A DNA stretch of 64,000 nucleotides, from contig NZ_CP107900.1 of the NCBI RefSeq assembly GCF_036013915.1, positions 124,001 through 188,000 on the forward strand, written 5' to 3'. A program made the translations under genes and the position numbers. Positions 45,301-51,696 of the stretch are shown here, one piece after another (the stretch's first letter is position 1; every line of letters starts with the position of its first letter). The stretch comes from Streptomyces sp. NBC_00464 (GTDB lineage: Bacteria; Actinomycetota; Actinomycetes; Streptomycetales; Streptomycetaceae). The notes under the pieces are model-generated. The model did no database searches, had not been told where the DNA came from, and worked only from the letters and a program-made list of their open reading frames with translations.

Positions 45301-45587
45301 ACGCCCTCGCGGGAGCGTGCTCCTTCGCAACCGAAGACTGGGGAGCTCCCGCCTGCGCGGCAGGTGCGGGAGCCGTGACGGGATGGATCTCCTATCGCTA
45401 CGGTCACAAGCGCCGGAGCCGTCATATCGGTGGATACTGGGCCAGCAGCTGGCGCGGAGCCCGCGACGGGCTGTACGGCTACGGCGCCGGCCGCACAGCT
45501 CACTACACCCGCCGCGCGAGAACCGTATGGCGATCCGCGAGGCATTGGTGGCGAGGCCGCTACACGCATGTCTGGCCCCACTACTAA
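39330..45587 (+). CDS. RHS/YD-repeat polymorphic toxin, secreted
   Basis: 2,085 residues from ATG 39330, which has AGGAG six bases upstream; the longer frame starting at 38754 is rejected. A signal-type segment (VAGVVSLVLLAEAALLV) is followed by a DNRLRE-like domain (about 315-490; DTWVQTPDYPDSQQGS, RITGSWDSAAITWGAQP), fibronectin-like segments, then YD repeats (about 1075-1890; YQYDDAGRLRKAW, YRYDKLGRLTQTD) and the RHS core YDPTAGRFLSTDPVLGGNAN ending at DLDGR (1967). The last 118 residues are a variable tip, rich in Arg, Trp and Tyr with a hydrophobic middle (LVSYALAGACSFATEDWG). RHS shells encapsulate the toxin tip for delivery to neighbouring cells. Confidence 0.88.
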   Translation: MSRARLRAWPRSSRSRIPRVSGRLRQVAGVVSLVLLAEAALLVESTGTAVAVGEPAAADTSATQPAYGAAEAADEASAVLMARLQNRRIEVLSERGADSTTWALPSGALQTEAFSGPIRVEQDGNWLPIDTALTDAGAQLEPKAAAAEVAMSDGGDTALASVSQGKTTFGLGWAEKLPTPSIKGSTAAYDLGGGQTLKATALAQGFSENISLAAAPADAVSYRIPLRLDGLKLSQAASGHLLLKDADGKLVAEAPAPMMWDASKNPASGESDHRMTVDTKIETGTDGGQTLVLTPDADFLARTDLTYPVTVDPTSTLAATTDTWVQTPDYPDSQQGSAELKSGTYDTGTNKARSYVKFDVAKFAGKHIIDTNLALYSFYSSTCATTGAGTEVRRITGSWDSAAITWGAQPVTTATGAVVNKAALGYDSSCPGGTMNFDIDAIVAAWASGSANYGLRIAGADETDPYTWRRFRSANYISGDNSAEPHLTVTYNSYATNSAPAVSPSQLNAYNGHRYVTSLTPTLSAKVTDADGGNAQAQFEVTTDPAYTDAAYSYTALGKSVSSGSTSTLAVPSANAFPVGSHLRYRVRGYDGTDYGTWSGYSTFVMNTGLPAAPSISCPDYPLSTWSAKASGAVSCTLDTTSTDGQGYKWGLDDPAMAKRIDDTVNGTDGDPLTISITPGDGWHTLYAKTIDSGGNLSAATTQYSFGVGADGAALLSPGDGDRPARRVALSSTGKPTYTGVTYQYRRGETDAWTNVPVSDVTKNADGSAIAAWPLAAPNGAPPALAWNITTSLAEDGPVDVRAAFTDGTTTGYSPVSTITVDRNAGTAPSDEVGPGSVNDLTGDYTLSATDTSAFDMSVSRTASSRKPAAGADAEGQAAIFGPQWTSGTSAELTDSEWGYIRKTSDTSVALVDVGGDGIGFTATASGGWKAEPGSEDLTLTGSLSGSFTLKDNEGTTTTFTKVDPAATTWQVSATFLPTSNSTTTVISEKVVSGAKTLARPKYIIAPTSAATASTCQTTPSTKGCRMLEFIYSTATTATTATTGDFTGQVKELRLWSTDAGASAATYKAVQTYQYDDAGRLRKAWNPQITPSLITAYAYDSAGRIATLTPPGEVPWTFSYGTAGNAATAGAGMLLAASRPTLQHGSQSQTDGGSATTSVVYDVPLSGTKAPASMSASSVAAWGQSDAPTDATAVFPADAVPAAHDGAALSATSYARAAISYADASGREVNTATPGGHLSTTEYDHLGNTVRELSAGNRELALATGGPDLQKLTLLGINGSSTPERAEQLSTTHLFSADGLRELESEGPLHLTTLTGVLKAGAGGTDLPSGSEIPARQHTVTAYDEGRPTDGSATVADRPTTVTIGAHVDGYPTDADTRSSKTGYDWIKGLPTSTTDDPMGLSLTKTTTYDSQGRVTKTTLPKSSGTDAGATLTTYYAATGTGACNGRPEWADLVCSTGPAGAITGGGANPTQLPTKTIEYDRWGNTAKVTETANSVTRTTTTTADSAGRPTKVAVTGGVGAAVPDSTTAYDPASGDIATVTSNGKTITHTTDLLGREIAYNDGAGNTATTEYDNLDRPAKVSDSAPSTTTYTYDTAKDPRGLETSRTDSVAGTFAAAYDADGDLTTEQLPGGYTLATSQDETGTETSRVYTRDSDGQVVASDTADHSIHDQTVADTNAAGEAYVRGYRYDKLGRLTQTDDTAPDGTCTRRSYTFDNNTNRTALATATSAADAACTSTGATSTSNTYDSADRLIATGTTYDAFGRTITQTSGATIGYYANDLVQQQTFGTNRQTWNLDAAGRLATWTTETNSAGTWTQTGAKTNHYGNDTDSPDWTAENTGGIRSRNVQGSGGDLDAVTSATGDTVLQLSDIHGDTVVQLPLDTTKAPTATSYDEYGNPESASATRYGWLGSKQRSSETVTGATLMGVRLYDPTAGRFLSTDPVLGGNANAYEYCNGDPVDRFDLDGRWWHFRRLVRRAGRFVAHHQTLVSYALAGACSFATEDWGAPACAAGAGAVTGWISYRYGHKRRSRHIGGYWASSWRGARDGLYGYGAGRTAHYTRRARTVWRSARHWWRGRYTHVWPHY

Positions 45588-45605
45588 CCGAAGGGAAGGC
45601 TTCGC

Positions 45606-45821
45606 ATGTTCCGTGACCCCCGTGTCCACACCCGCAAGTGGGCTGCACGCCACCCTCTGGGTATGGGACTGGTCGTCGGGGCGATCTTCTACCTGGTGGA
45701 AGTCATCGCGACCGGAGACCTCCTGGGAACGCTCCCCTTCGCAGCGGTGATCGGGGCCATTTTCTGGGTCACCTCTCTCGGTGAGCGGCGCCGCAGGAAG
45801 AAGCACCACCTGCCGCGCTGA
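45606..45821 (+). CDS. Small membrane protein, probable RHS immunity protein
   Basis: 71 residues from ATG 45606, 18 bp after the RHS stop with AGGGAAGG upstream. Two hydrophobic segments (GMGLVVGAIFYLVEVIA and LPFAAVIGAIFWVTSL) form a helical hairpin; the tail is RRRRKKHHLP. The position directly behind an RHS toxin tip is where the cognate immunity gene is expected; a membrane immunity protein would suggest a membrane-acting tip. A terminator follows at once, so toxin and immunity form one transcript. Confidence 0.65.
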   Translation: MFRDPRVHTRKWAARHPLGMGLVVGAIFYLVEVIATGDLLGTLPFAAVIGAIFWVTSLGERRRRKKHHLPR

Positions 45822-45831
45822 CCGGGCACCA

Positions 45832-45866
45832 CGCGATACGGGTGTGAAATCCGCACCCGTATCGCG
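45832..45866 (+). terminator. Hairpin terminator of the RHS operon
   Basis: CGCGATACGGGTG (45832-45844) pairs perfectly with CACCCGTATCGCG (45854-45866) across a 9-base loop, 11 bases after the stop codon. Confidence 0.7.
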
Positions 45867-46093
45867 CGTGCCCCCCCTCGTCCGGGCACCGCTCGCGATG
45901 CCCCGCGCCCCATTCACCCTTGCACCGGGGCAGGGGAACCCGAGCGTCACGCGGCCACGCGTCCCCCTGCCCGGTCACCGCAATCCCCACGGAAATCTCG
46001 TGCGTAAATTCGTCGCACCTATTCTTCTCCTGCCCGTCTTCCTGTTCTCCGCCTGACCAGCGGAAAGACCGCCGACGCCTGACCGAGCGGCTT

Positions 46094-46401
46094 GCGGACG
46101 ATGCCCGAGCCTCCGCCTGTCGGTGTTGCCCGTGGTGAGCTCGGTGAACTGCTTGTCGAGGCGCCACATGCGATGACTGGTTACCGCCGGGCGAACCGCA
46201 CTGGGCCACGCAGCATGGGCAGTGCGACACCCGCGAGGTCGTTCTCCAGCGCGACGGGCAGGACGTCGTCAGGGACGACAAGTGCCGGGCTGTGGAGGGC
46301 ATCTGGTACAGCGAGTACGACGGCAGGACCTTCACCGTCGCCGGCCAGCTCGACATCGACCACGTTGTCCCGCTGGCCGCGGCCTGCCGGGCCGGCGCCG
46401 A
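46094..46401 (+). pseudogene. Truncated duplicate of the secreted HNH nuclease gene
   Basis: This stretch matches 36911-37222 of the nuclease gene with a few substitutions and a 4-base deletion (around GCCGGGCGAACCGCACTGGG) that breaks the frame. It lacks the signal peptide and everything after GRAGA, including the second half of the HNH motif. It ends where a different duplicated piece begins. Confidence 0.8.
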
Positions 46402-46462
46402 CCGGATCTGCCCCATGCCCGCAGGCACAGTCACCCAGCGCGCATTCCGTGAGGTGACGACG
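46402..46462. repeat. 61-bp segment duplicated from 38741-38801
   Basis: CCGGATCTGCCCCATGCCCG through GTGAGGTGACGACGG is shared with 38741-38801 with four mismatches. It is joined directly to the end of the nuclease duplicate, so two pieces from upstream of the RHS gene have been placed downstream of it. Confidence 0.75.
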
Positions 46463-46493
46463 GATGGCGAGTTCCCGGGCGAGGCGGATCTTT

Positions 46494-46656
46494 CTGCCCC
46501 GGGTCCCACTGCACACCCTGCGCCCGGACGCGCCCGAGGAGCTGGAGCGGCTCGTCACCCAGCTCCTGGCCAAGGACCCGGCTCAGCGGCCGGCCTCTGC
46601 CGGGAAAGTCCGGGACGTCCTCAACGAGATCAACGACCGGCATTTCGGACCGCACC
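46494..46656 (+). pseudogene. C-terminal fragment of a Ser/Thr protein kinase domain
   Basis: The frame reads VPLHTLRPDAPEELERLVTQ and LLAKDPAQRPASAGKVRDVL, the end of the C lobe of a bacterial Ser/Thr kinase (the DPAQRPA box). Nothing of the catalytic core is left. Confidence 0.55.
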
Positions 46657-46669
46657 GCCCAGCCGTGGC

Positions 46670-46971
46670 CGGGACCTTACGCACGACATCGACGTCACCC
46701 CGGCGGAAGCCACCGACGGATCGGTCAATCCCCTGCGGATCACCACGCACAAGCCCTGTCCCGCCTGCGCCGCCAGGACAGACGAGAAGGCGGCACGGTC
46801 CTGCACGACCGGCGAGGGGGAAGGCCGGCTCATCCAGCAGCGCACCTACAGGTCGGCATCCCCGCAGGCATCCGGGACGGCCAGAAGGTCCGGCTCCGCG
46901 AGCTCGGCAGTCCTGGCAAGTACGGCGGTGCGCCCGGGGATATGTACGTGGCCGTGCGCGTCCAGGACTGA
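46670..46971 (+). pseudogene. DnaJ C-terminal-domain remnant
   Basis: One frame has GRDLTHDIDVTPAEATDGSV then THKPCPACAART, resembling the start of the DnaJ C-terminal domain and first zinc pair; another frame ends LQVGIPAGIRDGQKVRLREL and GGAPGDMYVAVRVQD with a stop at 46971, the usual end of that domain. Internal deletion and frameshift separate them. It is a dead piece of a chaperone gene. Confidence 0.55.
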
Positions 46972-47123
46972 ACTGCCGCCCGGTATTCAGCCAGGCCCGA
47001 TGGCTTTGTGCCATTCGTCAGCGATCCGCCTCCAACATCACTGTGGCCCGGCTACACAGAAGGCTGCGGGTAGCGCCCTGCTTACCCTGCGTGGTGAGGC
47101 CGGTTGTGGGGGAGGTCTGAGGG

Positions 47124-47333
47124 TTGCTGACCATCAACGTGGCAGTGCTGCTCGCTGTCATCGTCGTCATCCGGTTGCGTCGGCGTACGCATGCCCGGAG
47201 CCGGCTCGACGAGAAGTTCACCGTCGTCATCGTCCTGGCGCTCGGGGTTCTCATCGCCCCGACACCGCTGGGCCACGGAATCATGGACTTCCTCGGCCAA
47301 CTTGCGAGCGGCGTCACTCAGGCGGGCCGATGA
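47124..47333 (+). CDS. Small membrane protein upstream of the Mrr-like nuclease
   Basis: 69 residues from TTG 47124, with GGGGGAGG upstream. Two hydrophobic stretches (TINVAVLLAVIVVIRL and FTVVIVLALGVLIAP) flank a basic loop. The stop overlaps the ATG of the nuclease gene (ATGA), so the two are translated together and may form a membrane complex. Confidence 0.55.
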   Translation: MLTINVAVLLAVIVVIRLRRRTHARSRLDEKFTVVIVLALGVLIAPTPLGHGIMDFLGQLASGVTQAGR

Positions 47334-48058
47334 GTCCCCGCGCACGCAAAGGCCGCCCGGCAGTTGGCAGGCGCCGCCCACTGGTGCGGCAGCGGACCCG
47401 CAGGCCCAGCAAGCGGCGGACGGATGACCGGCTGATCGGATTCCTCGTAGCCATAGTCCTGGCCGTCGCCCTGGCCGTGGCCGTCGTCCACTGGCTGCTG
47501 GTCCACTGGTGGGTTTTGATCGTCCTCGGTGCGCTCGCGGTACTGGCCGGCGGTGGCTGGCTCTACCAGAAGCAACAGCAGGCACGGTGGGAAGCGGTCC
47601 GCGCGCAGGGACTGCGCTACGAGCTTCCCCAACTGGACGCCCTACACCATTCCCAGTTCGAGGACGCGGTGCGGGACCTGATGCACCGCGACGGCTGCCA
47701 GAACGCGGTCCGCGTCGGGGGCGGCGGAGACCTGGGCGCCGATGTGAAGGCCACCGACCCTTATGGGCGGCGCTGGGTGATCCAGTGCAAACACAGGCGC
47801 AACGGCCTGGCCGGGTCCGCCGTCGGGACACCCGACCTCCAGGTACTCAACGGCACAGCCCGCCAGGTCCACGGAGCCGACATCGCGGTGATCGTGACGA
47901 ACGGCCGGGTGACCGCACCGGCCGTGGCCTTCGCGAAACAGCAACGCCTCCACGTGATCGACCGCCACACCCTCGGAGCGTGGGCGTCCGGCTCACGCCC
48001 TCTGTGGGAGCTGCTGCGGGCCGTCCCGCCGCCCCGCAAGCCGACCGCTCTCTCCTGA
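47330..48058 (+). CDS. Membrane-anchored Mrr-type restriction endonuclease-like protein
   Basis: 242 residues. A very basic N-terminus is followed by two membrane helices (LIGFLVAIVLAVALAVAVVH and HWWVLIVLGALAVLAGGGWL). The cytoplasmic part has HSQFEDAVRDLMHRDGCQNA, then GGGGDLGADV and WVIQCKHRR, the D-xn-Q-x-K catalytic pattern of the Mrr_cat family, ending with FAKQQRLHVIDRHTLGAWA. Mrr enzymes cut methylated or foreign DNA; a membrane-bound version would meet DNA on entry. It is coupled to the small membrane gene upstream. Confidence 0.8.
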   Translation: MSPRARKGRPAVGRRRPLVRQRTRRPSKRRTDDRLIGFLVAIVLAVALAVAVVHWLLVHWWVLIVLGALAVLAGGGWLYQKQQQARWEAVRAQGLRYELPQLDALHHSQFEDAVRDLMHRDGCQNAVRVGGGGDLGADVKATDPYGRRWVIQCKHRRNGLAGSAVGTPDLQVLNGTARQVHGADIAVIVTNGRVTAPAVAFAKQQRLHVIDRHTLGAWASGSRPLWELLRAVPPPRKPTALS

Positions 48059-48169
48059 AACTGCCCTTTGACGAAGCGGGCGCGGCAGTACGTCAGGTCG
48101 CGGTGCTTGGAGGTTGATGCTGCTGCTGGACGTTTTCGACGTGGTGTCCGAGGAGGAGGGCATTGATCC

Positions 48170-48372
48170 GGGTTGCGACCGGCTCTGCTTGCCTTGGTCG
48201 AGCCCGACGAGCGCGGTGACCCGATGGCGCCACTGTGGTGGACGACGAAGTCGACCCGAAAGTTGGCAGCGGCTCTGACCCGGCAGGGCCATCGCGTCTC
48301 TGCCGACACGGTCGCCAGCCTGCTGCGGGAGGAAGGCTTTAGTCTGCAGGCCAACGCCAAGGCCATCGAAGG
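48170..48372 (+). pseudogene. ISAzo13-type transposase fragment
   Basis: An internal piece reads LVEPDERGDPMAPLWWTTKS then TRKLAAALTRQGHRVSADTV and LREEGFSLQANAKAIEG. This is the N-terminal half of ISAzo13-like transposases. Neither end of the gene nor terminal repeats are present. Confidence 0.65.
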
Positions 48373-48458
48373 TGCTCAAGGTATCGGGGCGGGGATGCAC
48401 CGCTGCAAACCGTGCCGCCCCAGCCCTGCCACCTGGGGCACGTTGGGCTGTACGCCGG

Positions 48459-49568
48459 TCAGGAGCACCCGACTGCAGTGGTCATGCGGGCGTATGCCTC
48501 ATCGAGTAGCTGGGGTGCTTCGGGAGGATGATCGGGCTCTGTGGTCATGCGGTGGATGGTGAGGCTGTGTTCGGTGCGGGTGAGGTCTGCCCGGGCGATC
48601 AGCTGGTCATGGGCGAGGAGGGGGCAGACGTAGTAGCCGTGGGCGCGGTGGTGGGCGGGTTTGTATGCCTCCAGGGTGTGAGTGAAACCGAAGAGCCGCT
48701 GGGTACGGGGTCTGTACCAGATCAGGTTGTCGAACGGTCCCAGGAAGACGGCCGGGCCATCCGCTCTGCCGGGGTCTGTCAGGACGTCGGGATGTGCCCA
48801 GGTTGCCTTGGTCCAGCCAGAGACGGTGACAGGGAGCAAGGGGCTATGTGGGAGGAGCCGCGTGGCGGCGCGGGTGGGGATGCGGAGGTAGTCGGCGAGG
48901 TCGCTGGTGGTGGCGATGCCGAGGGCGCGGCCGGCGTAGGTGAGCAGGGCGGTGAGGCATTCGTCGTCGGTCTGCGCCTCTGTGTGCAGGTGTGGGGGGA
49001 GGTGGCGTTCGGGGAGGTCGAGCAGACGTTCCCAGCGTGGAGTGCGGCGCACGCAGATGAGGTCGCCGGCCCACAACATGAACTCGGCGGCTCGTTTGGC
49101 CGGTCCCCAGGCCCAGCCGTTGCTCGCCCGGTCGCCGGGCTGTCGTAGCTCGCGCTGGGTGAGGGGGCCGTGTTCGCGGATCAGGTTGAGGATGCGGTCG
49201 CGTTCGGCGGGCTCGGGGTAATCGGGGCGGCGGCGGGCGGCGCGGCGGCGGAAGGCCCATAGGGGCCAGTCGTTGAGCGGTACCAGGGCGAGGGCATGGG
49301 CGGGGTACTCGAAGGCCACTGGTGGGGGAGCGATGCGCAGGTCAGCGTCGACTGCAGCTGTGGTGGTGTGGGGGAGACGGCTGGTGAAGGTGAGCTGGTG
49401 CGCCCGGGCCAGGACGTTGATGGAGTCGAGCTGGACGATGTGGAGCCGGTCGAGTACTCCCTCGACGGTTGGCTGGGGAAGGGCGGGGTGGATGCCGCTG
49501 GCGGCGATGGCCAGGCGCCGGGCCTCTGCGCGGGACAGATCGATGGCGGCCGGTGGGTGTGGGGTCAT
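48459..49568 (-). CDS. YcaQ-type DNA glycosylase (HTH_42 family)
   Basis: 369 residues. The family hallmark Q-x-D lies in LHIVQLDSINVLARAHQL (Gln46-Asp48), within the tandem winged-helix fold, followed by FEYPAHALALVPLNDWPLW and GPLTQRELRQPGD. YcaQ enzymes excise alkylated bases and unhook interstrand crosslinks; relatives (AlkZ group) give self-resistance in producers of DNA-alkylating antibiotics. Here the gene is last in an operon with an MFS exporter, overlapping it by 4 bp, which supports a self-resistance role. The QxD form points to the broader crosslink-repair branch. Confidence 0.85.
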   Translation of the reverse strand: MTPHPPAAIDLSRAEARRLAIAASGIHPALPQPTVEGVLDRLHIVQLDSINVLARAHQLTFTSRLPHTTTAAVDADLRIAPPPVAFEYPAHALALVPLNDWPLWAFRRRAARRRPDYPEPAERDRILNLIREHGPLTQRELRQPGDRASNGWAWGPAKRAAEFMLWAGDLICVRRTPRWERLLDLPERHLPPHLHTEAQTDDECLTALLTYAGRALGIATTSDLADYLRIPTRAATRLLPHSPLLPVTVSGWTKATWAHPDVLTDPGRADGPAVFLGPFDNLIWYRPRTQRLFGFTHTLEAYKPAHHRAHGYYVCPLLAHDQLIARADLTRTEHSLTIHRMTTEPDHPPEAPQLLDEAYARMTTAVGCS

Positions 49569-50833
49569 GTGCCCGCCTGAGCGGCAGGTGCCGGGGTGTC
49601 GGTGGCCGGAGGCGTCGTGGTGGCTGCGGGTTTGAGGGTTGGCAGGAGTGCGGCGGTCAGCAGGCCGAAGGCAGCGCAGCCGGTGAGGACGGTGAGGGCG
49701 GTGGTGAAGTGCTGTTGGGCGGTGAGGGCGCCGATGACGGCGGCGGTAATGCCGTTGGATACGTCGGTGCTGGCGGCGACCCAGGTGTTGGCCTCGGTGC
49801 GGACGTCGTCAGTGGCGTGGGCGTCGACCAGGAGGAAGGCGCTGATGAACAGTGGGGTGACGAAGAGTCCGGACAGGAGCAGGAGGGCGCCCAGGGCCCA
49901 GGGGGGCCGGGCGAGCAGGAGGAAGCAGGCAGGGAGGGCGAAACCTACGGTCAGCAGCCGGTAGAGGGTCCACAGCGGAAGGCGGCTGGTGGGAAGGACG
50001 GCGTAGAGGAGGCCGCCGATGACGCCGCCGGCGGATGTCGCGGCGAGCAGGGGGCCGATGAGGGCGGTGGTGTGCTCGTGCTGGCTGTAGGCGGGCACGT
50101 AGATGCCCATTCCGCCGAAGAGGCAGCCCATGACGAGCAGCGGAAGCATGATCATGACGATGCGGGGCTGGGCGAGTGGCCCCAGCCACCGGTGCGTGCT
50201 CCGTGCCGCGCTGGTTCGCACCGGTGCGGCGGGGGCCTTGGTGGGGGTAAGTCCGTAGGCGCGGGCGGCGGTCAGGTAGAGGGCGATCACCACCAGGAAC
50301 ATGGCGGCCGCGCTCTCGTAGGCGGTGACGGGGCCGAGGAAGGCGATCAGGGCGCCGGCGGTGAGCGGGGCGGCGACGAAGCCGGCTTCTTCGAGGATGC
50401 TGTCGGCCGAGTGCACGGCTTTCAGGTCCTGCGGGCTGGTGACCAGGCGGCGCCATGAGGAACGCAGCGCCGCGTTCAGCGGCGGGCTGCTCATGTTCGC
50501 TGTGAGGGCGAGCAGGAGGGTGGTCCACCAGGGCCAGCGGGCGGCGACGCTGATGGCTGCTGTCGCGGTCAGGGCCATGGCGCTGGCGCCCATGACCGGG
50601 AGTGCGTGCCGGTGCCCCGCACGGTCCAGGAGGCGGCCGCGCAGCGGAACGAGGAGGGCCAGGACGAGGGTGGTGCTGCCGCCGACGAGGGCGGCGCGGC
50701 CGTAGCCGTAGCGGTCGGCCAGCGCGAGCAGCAGAGCGATAGGCAGGACCGCGGCCGTGGTACGGGCGGCGAAGGCGAGGGCGAGGAGCGGTCCGACCGG
50801 CCGGCGTCCGAGCACAGCGAGGATCTTGGGCAT
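49565..50833 (-). CDS. MFS transporter
   Basis: 422 residues with about 12 hydrophobic segments (TTAAVLPIALLLALADRYGY, VMIMLPLLVMGCLFGGMGIY and others). The start overlaps the preceding stop by TGATG and its own stop overlaps the glycosylase start. No motif reveals the substrate. Position between an unknown biosynthetic-type protein and a DNA-repair glycosylase suggests efflux of the cluster product. Confidence 0.85.
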   Translation of the reverse strand: MPKILAVLGRRPVGPLLALAFAARTTAAVLPIALLLALADRYGYGRAALVGGSTTLVLALLVPLRGRLLDRAGHRHALPVMGASAMALTATAAISVAARWPWWTTLLLALTANMSSPPLNAALRSSWRRLVTSPQDLKAVHSADSILEEAGFVAAPLTAGALIAFLGPVTAYESAAAMFLVVIALYLTAARAYGLTPTKAPAAPVRTSAARSTHRWLGPLAQPRIVMIMLPLLVMGCLFGGMGIYVPAYSQHEHTTALIGPLLAATSAGGVIGGLLYAVLPTSRLPLWTLYRLLTVGFALPACFLLLARPPWALGALLLLSGLFVTPLFISAFLLVDAHATDDVRTEANTWVAASTDVSNGITAAVIGALTAQQHFTTALTVLTGCAAFGLLTAALLPTLKPAATTTPPATDTPAPAAQAGT

Positions 50834-51555
50834 CAGGCTTCCGTCCCCGTAGCTGTGTTCGTACCGGTCTGGGCTTCTGGCCCGGGGCCGGTTTCCGGTT
50901 CGGTGGTGTGGGTGGCGGTGGCGCGCAGGGTGTCGGCGTGGAGCAGGACCAGGCGGGCGACGGCCTGGCCGCGGTGCAGGGTGATGGGGCGTGTGGGCCG
51001 TACGGCGATGCTCATGCCGCCTCGTGCGGTCATGGCGTTGACGGTTTTTGCGGAGATCACGCCCAGCGGTACTTCAAGGCCGTCCAGCGGCAGCGGCATG
51101 ACCATGAGGAAGGTGTGTTCCGGCACGTGGGCTGACCAGCCCAGTCTCCATTCCACAGTGCCTTGGCCGTTGGGGACGAACATGCCTTCCCAGCCGCCTC
51201 CTTGGCCGCGGTAGTCGCCCAGGTGCAGCCAGTCGGTGTCCTTGGTCGCCAGCCAATCCTCGCCGCGCTGCCACAGCCCCGCCCGGCTGAGCCGGTGGCC
51301 GACTTTCTGGATGTTCTCCTGGGAGGGAACGGCGACCCCCAGGTCCTGAAGCGGGCTCATCGTCACCGCGATGGGGGAGTGGATGCTCCACCCCAGCTCC
51401 TGGCCCAGAACCCATGGCGGGCAGTCGGCGGGCAGGCGGGGGATGCGCAGGTAGCGAAAGGACTGTGTGTAGGCGTCGCGTTCCGCGCGCGCCCCGGCCC
51501 GGTCGACCCGGGGTTTGTCCGGCACCAGGGCCCACGGCTGGAGCGAACGGAACAT
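50833..51555 (-). CDS. Unknown protein, DUF6065-like in appearance
   Basis: About 240 residues if started at ATG 51555 (MFRSLQPWALVPDKPRVDRA); the frame is open to 51648. The central part has CPPWVLGQELGWSIHSPIAV, GGGWEGMFVPNGQGTVEWRL and HTFLMVMPLPLDGLEVPLGV, a beta-rich fold similar to proteins that I remember as DUF6065. No catalytic motif. First gene of the operon with the transporter and glycosylase. Confidence 0.55.
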   Translation of the reverse strand: MFRSLQPWALVPDKPRVDRAGARAERDAYTQSFRYLRIPRLPADCPPWVLGQELGWSIHSPIAVTMSPLQDLGVAVPSQENIQKVGHRLSRAGLWQRGEDWLATKDTDWLHLGDYRGQGGGWEGMFVPNGQGTVEWRLGWSAHVPEHTFLMVMPLPLDGLEVPLGVISAKTVNAMTARGGMSIAVRPTRPITLHRGQAVARLVLLHADTLRATATHTTEPETGPGPEAQTGTNTATGTEA

Positions 51556-51654
51556 CACATCGGCCACGGCGCTCTGCTTTCTGACGACGGCAGGGGATAG
51601 GCCCCGGACACGGGCGCGGGCGCCTGGGCAGGGGGACTGAGCGGGCAAGGAAGA

Positions 51655-51688
51655 GGGGCCGGAGACCGCGAGGGCGGTCTCCGGCCCC
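51655..51688 (-). terminator. Hairpin terminator after the first YVTN propeller gene
   Basis: GGGGCCGGAGACCGC and GCGGTCTCCGGCCCC form a perfect 15-bp stem with a 4-base loop. It separates the oxygenase-propeller transcript from the next operon. Confidence 0.75.
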
Positions 51689-51696
51689 GGAGGGGG

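Noticed and set aside
43314..45950. 878-codon minus-strand frame opposite the RHS gene
   Set aside because: Gly/Val-rich low-complexity translation typical of the antisense of high-GC coding sequence; the plus strand has clear YD repeats.
46292..47329. Frame upstream of the Mrr-like gene giving a 588-aa protein
   Set aside because: It is stitched from nuclease, DnaJ and intergenic debris; the ATGA-coupled start at 47330 is the real one.
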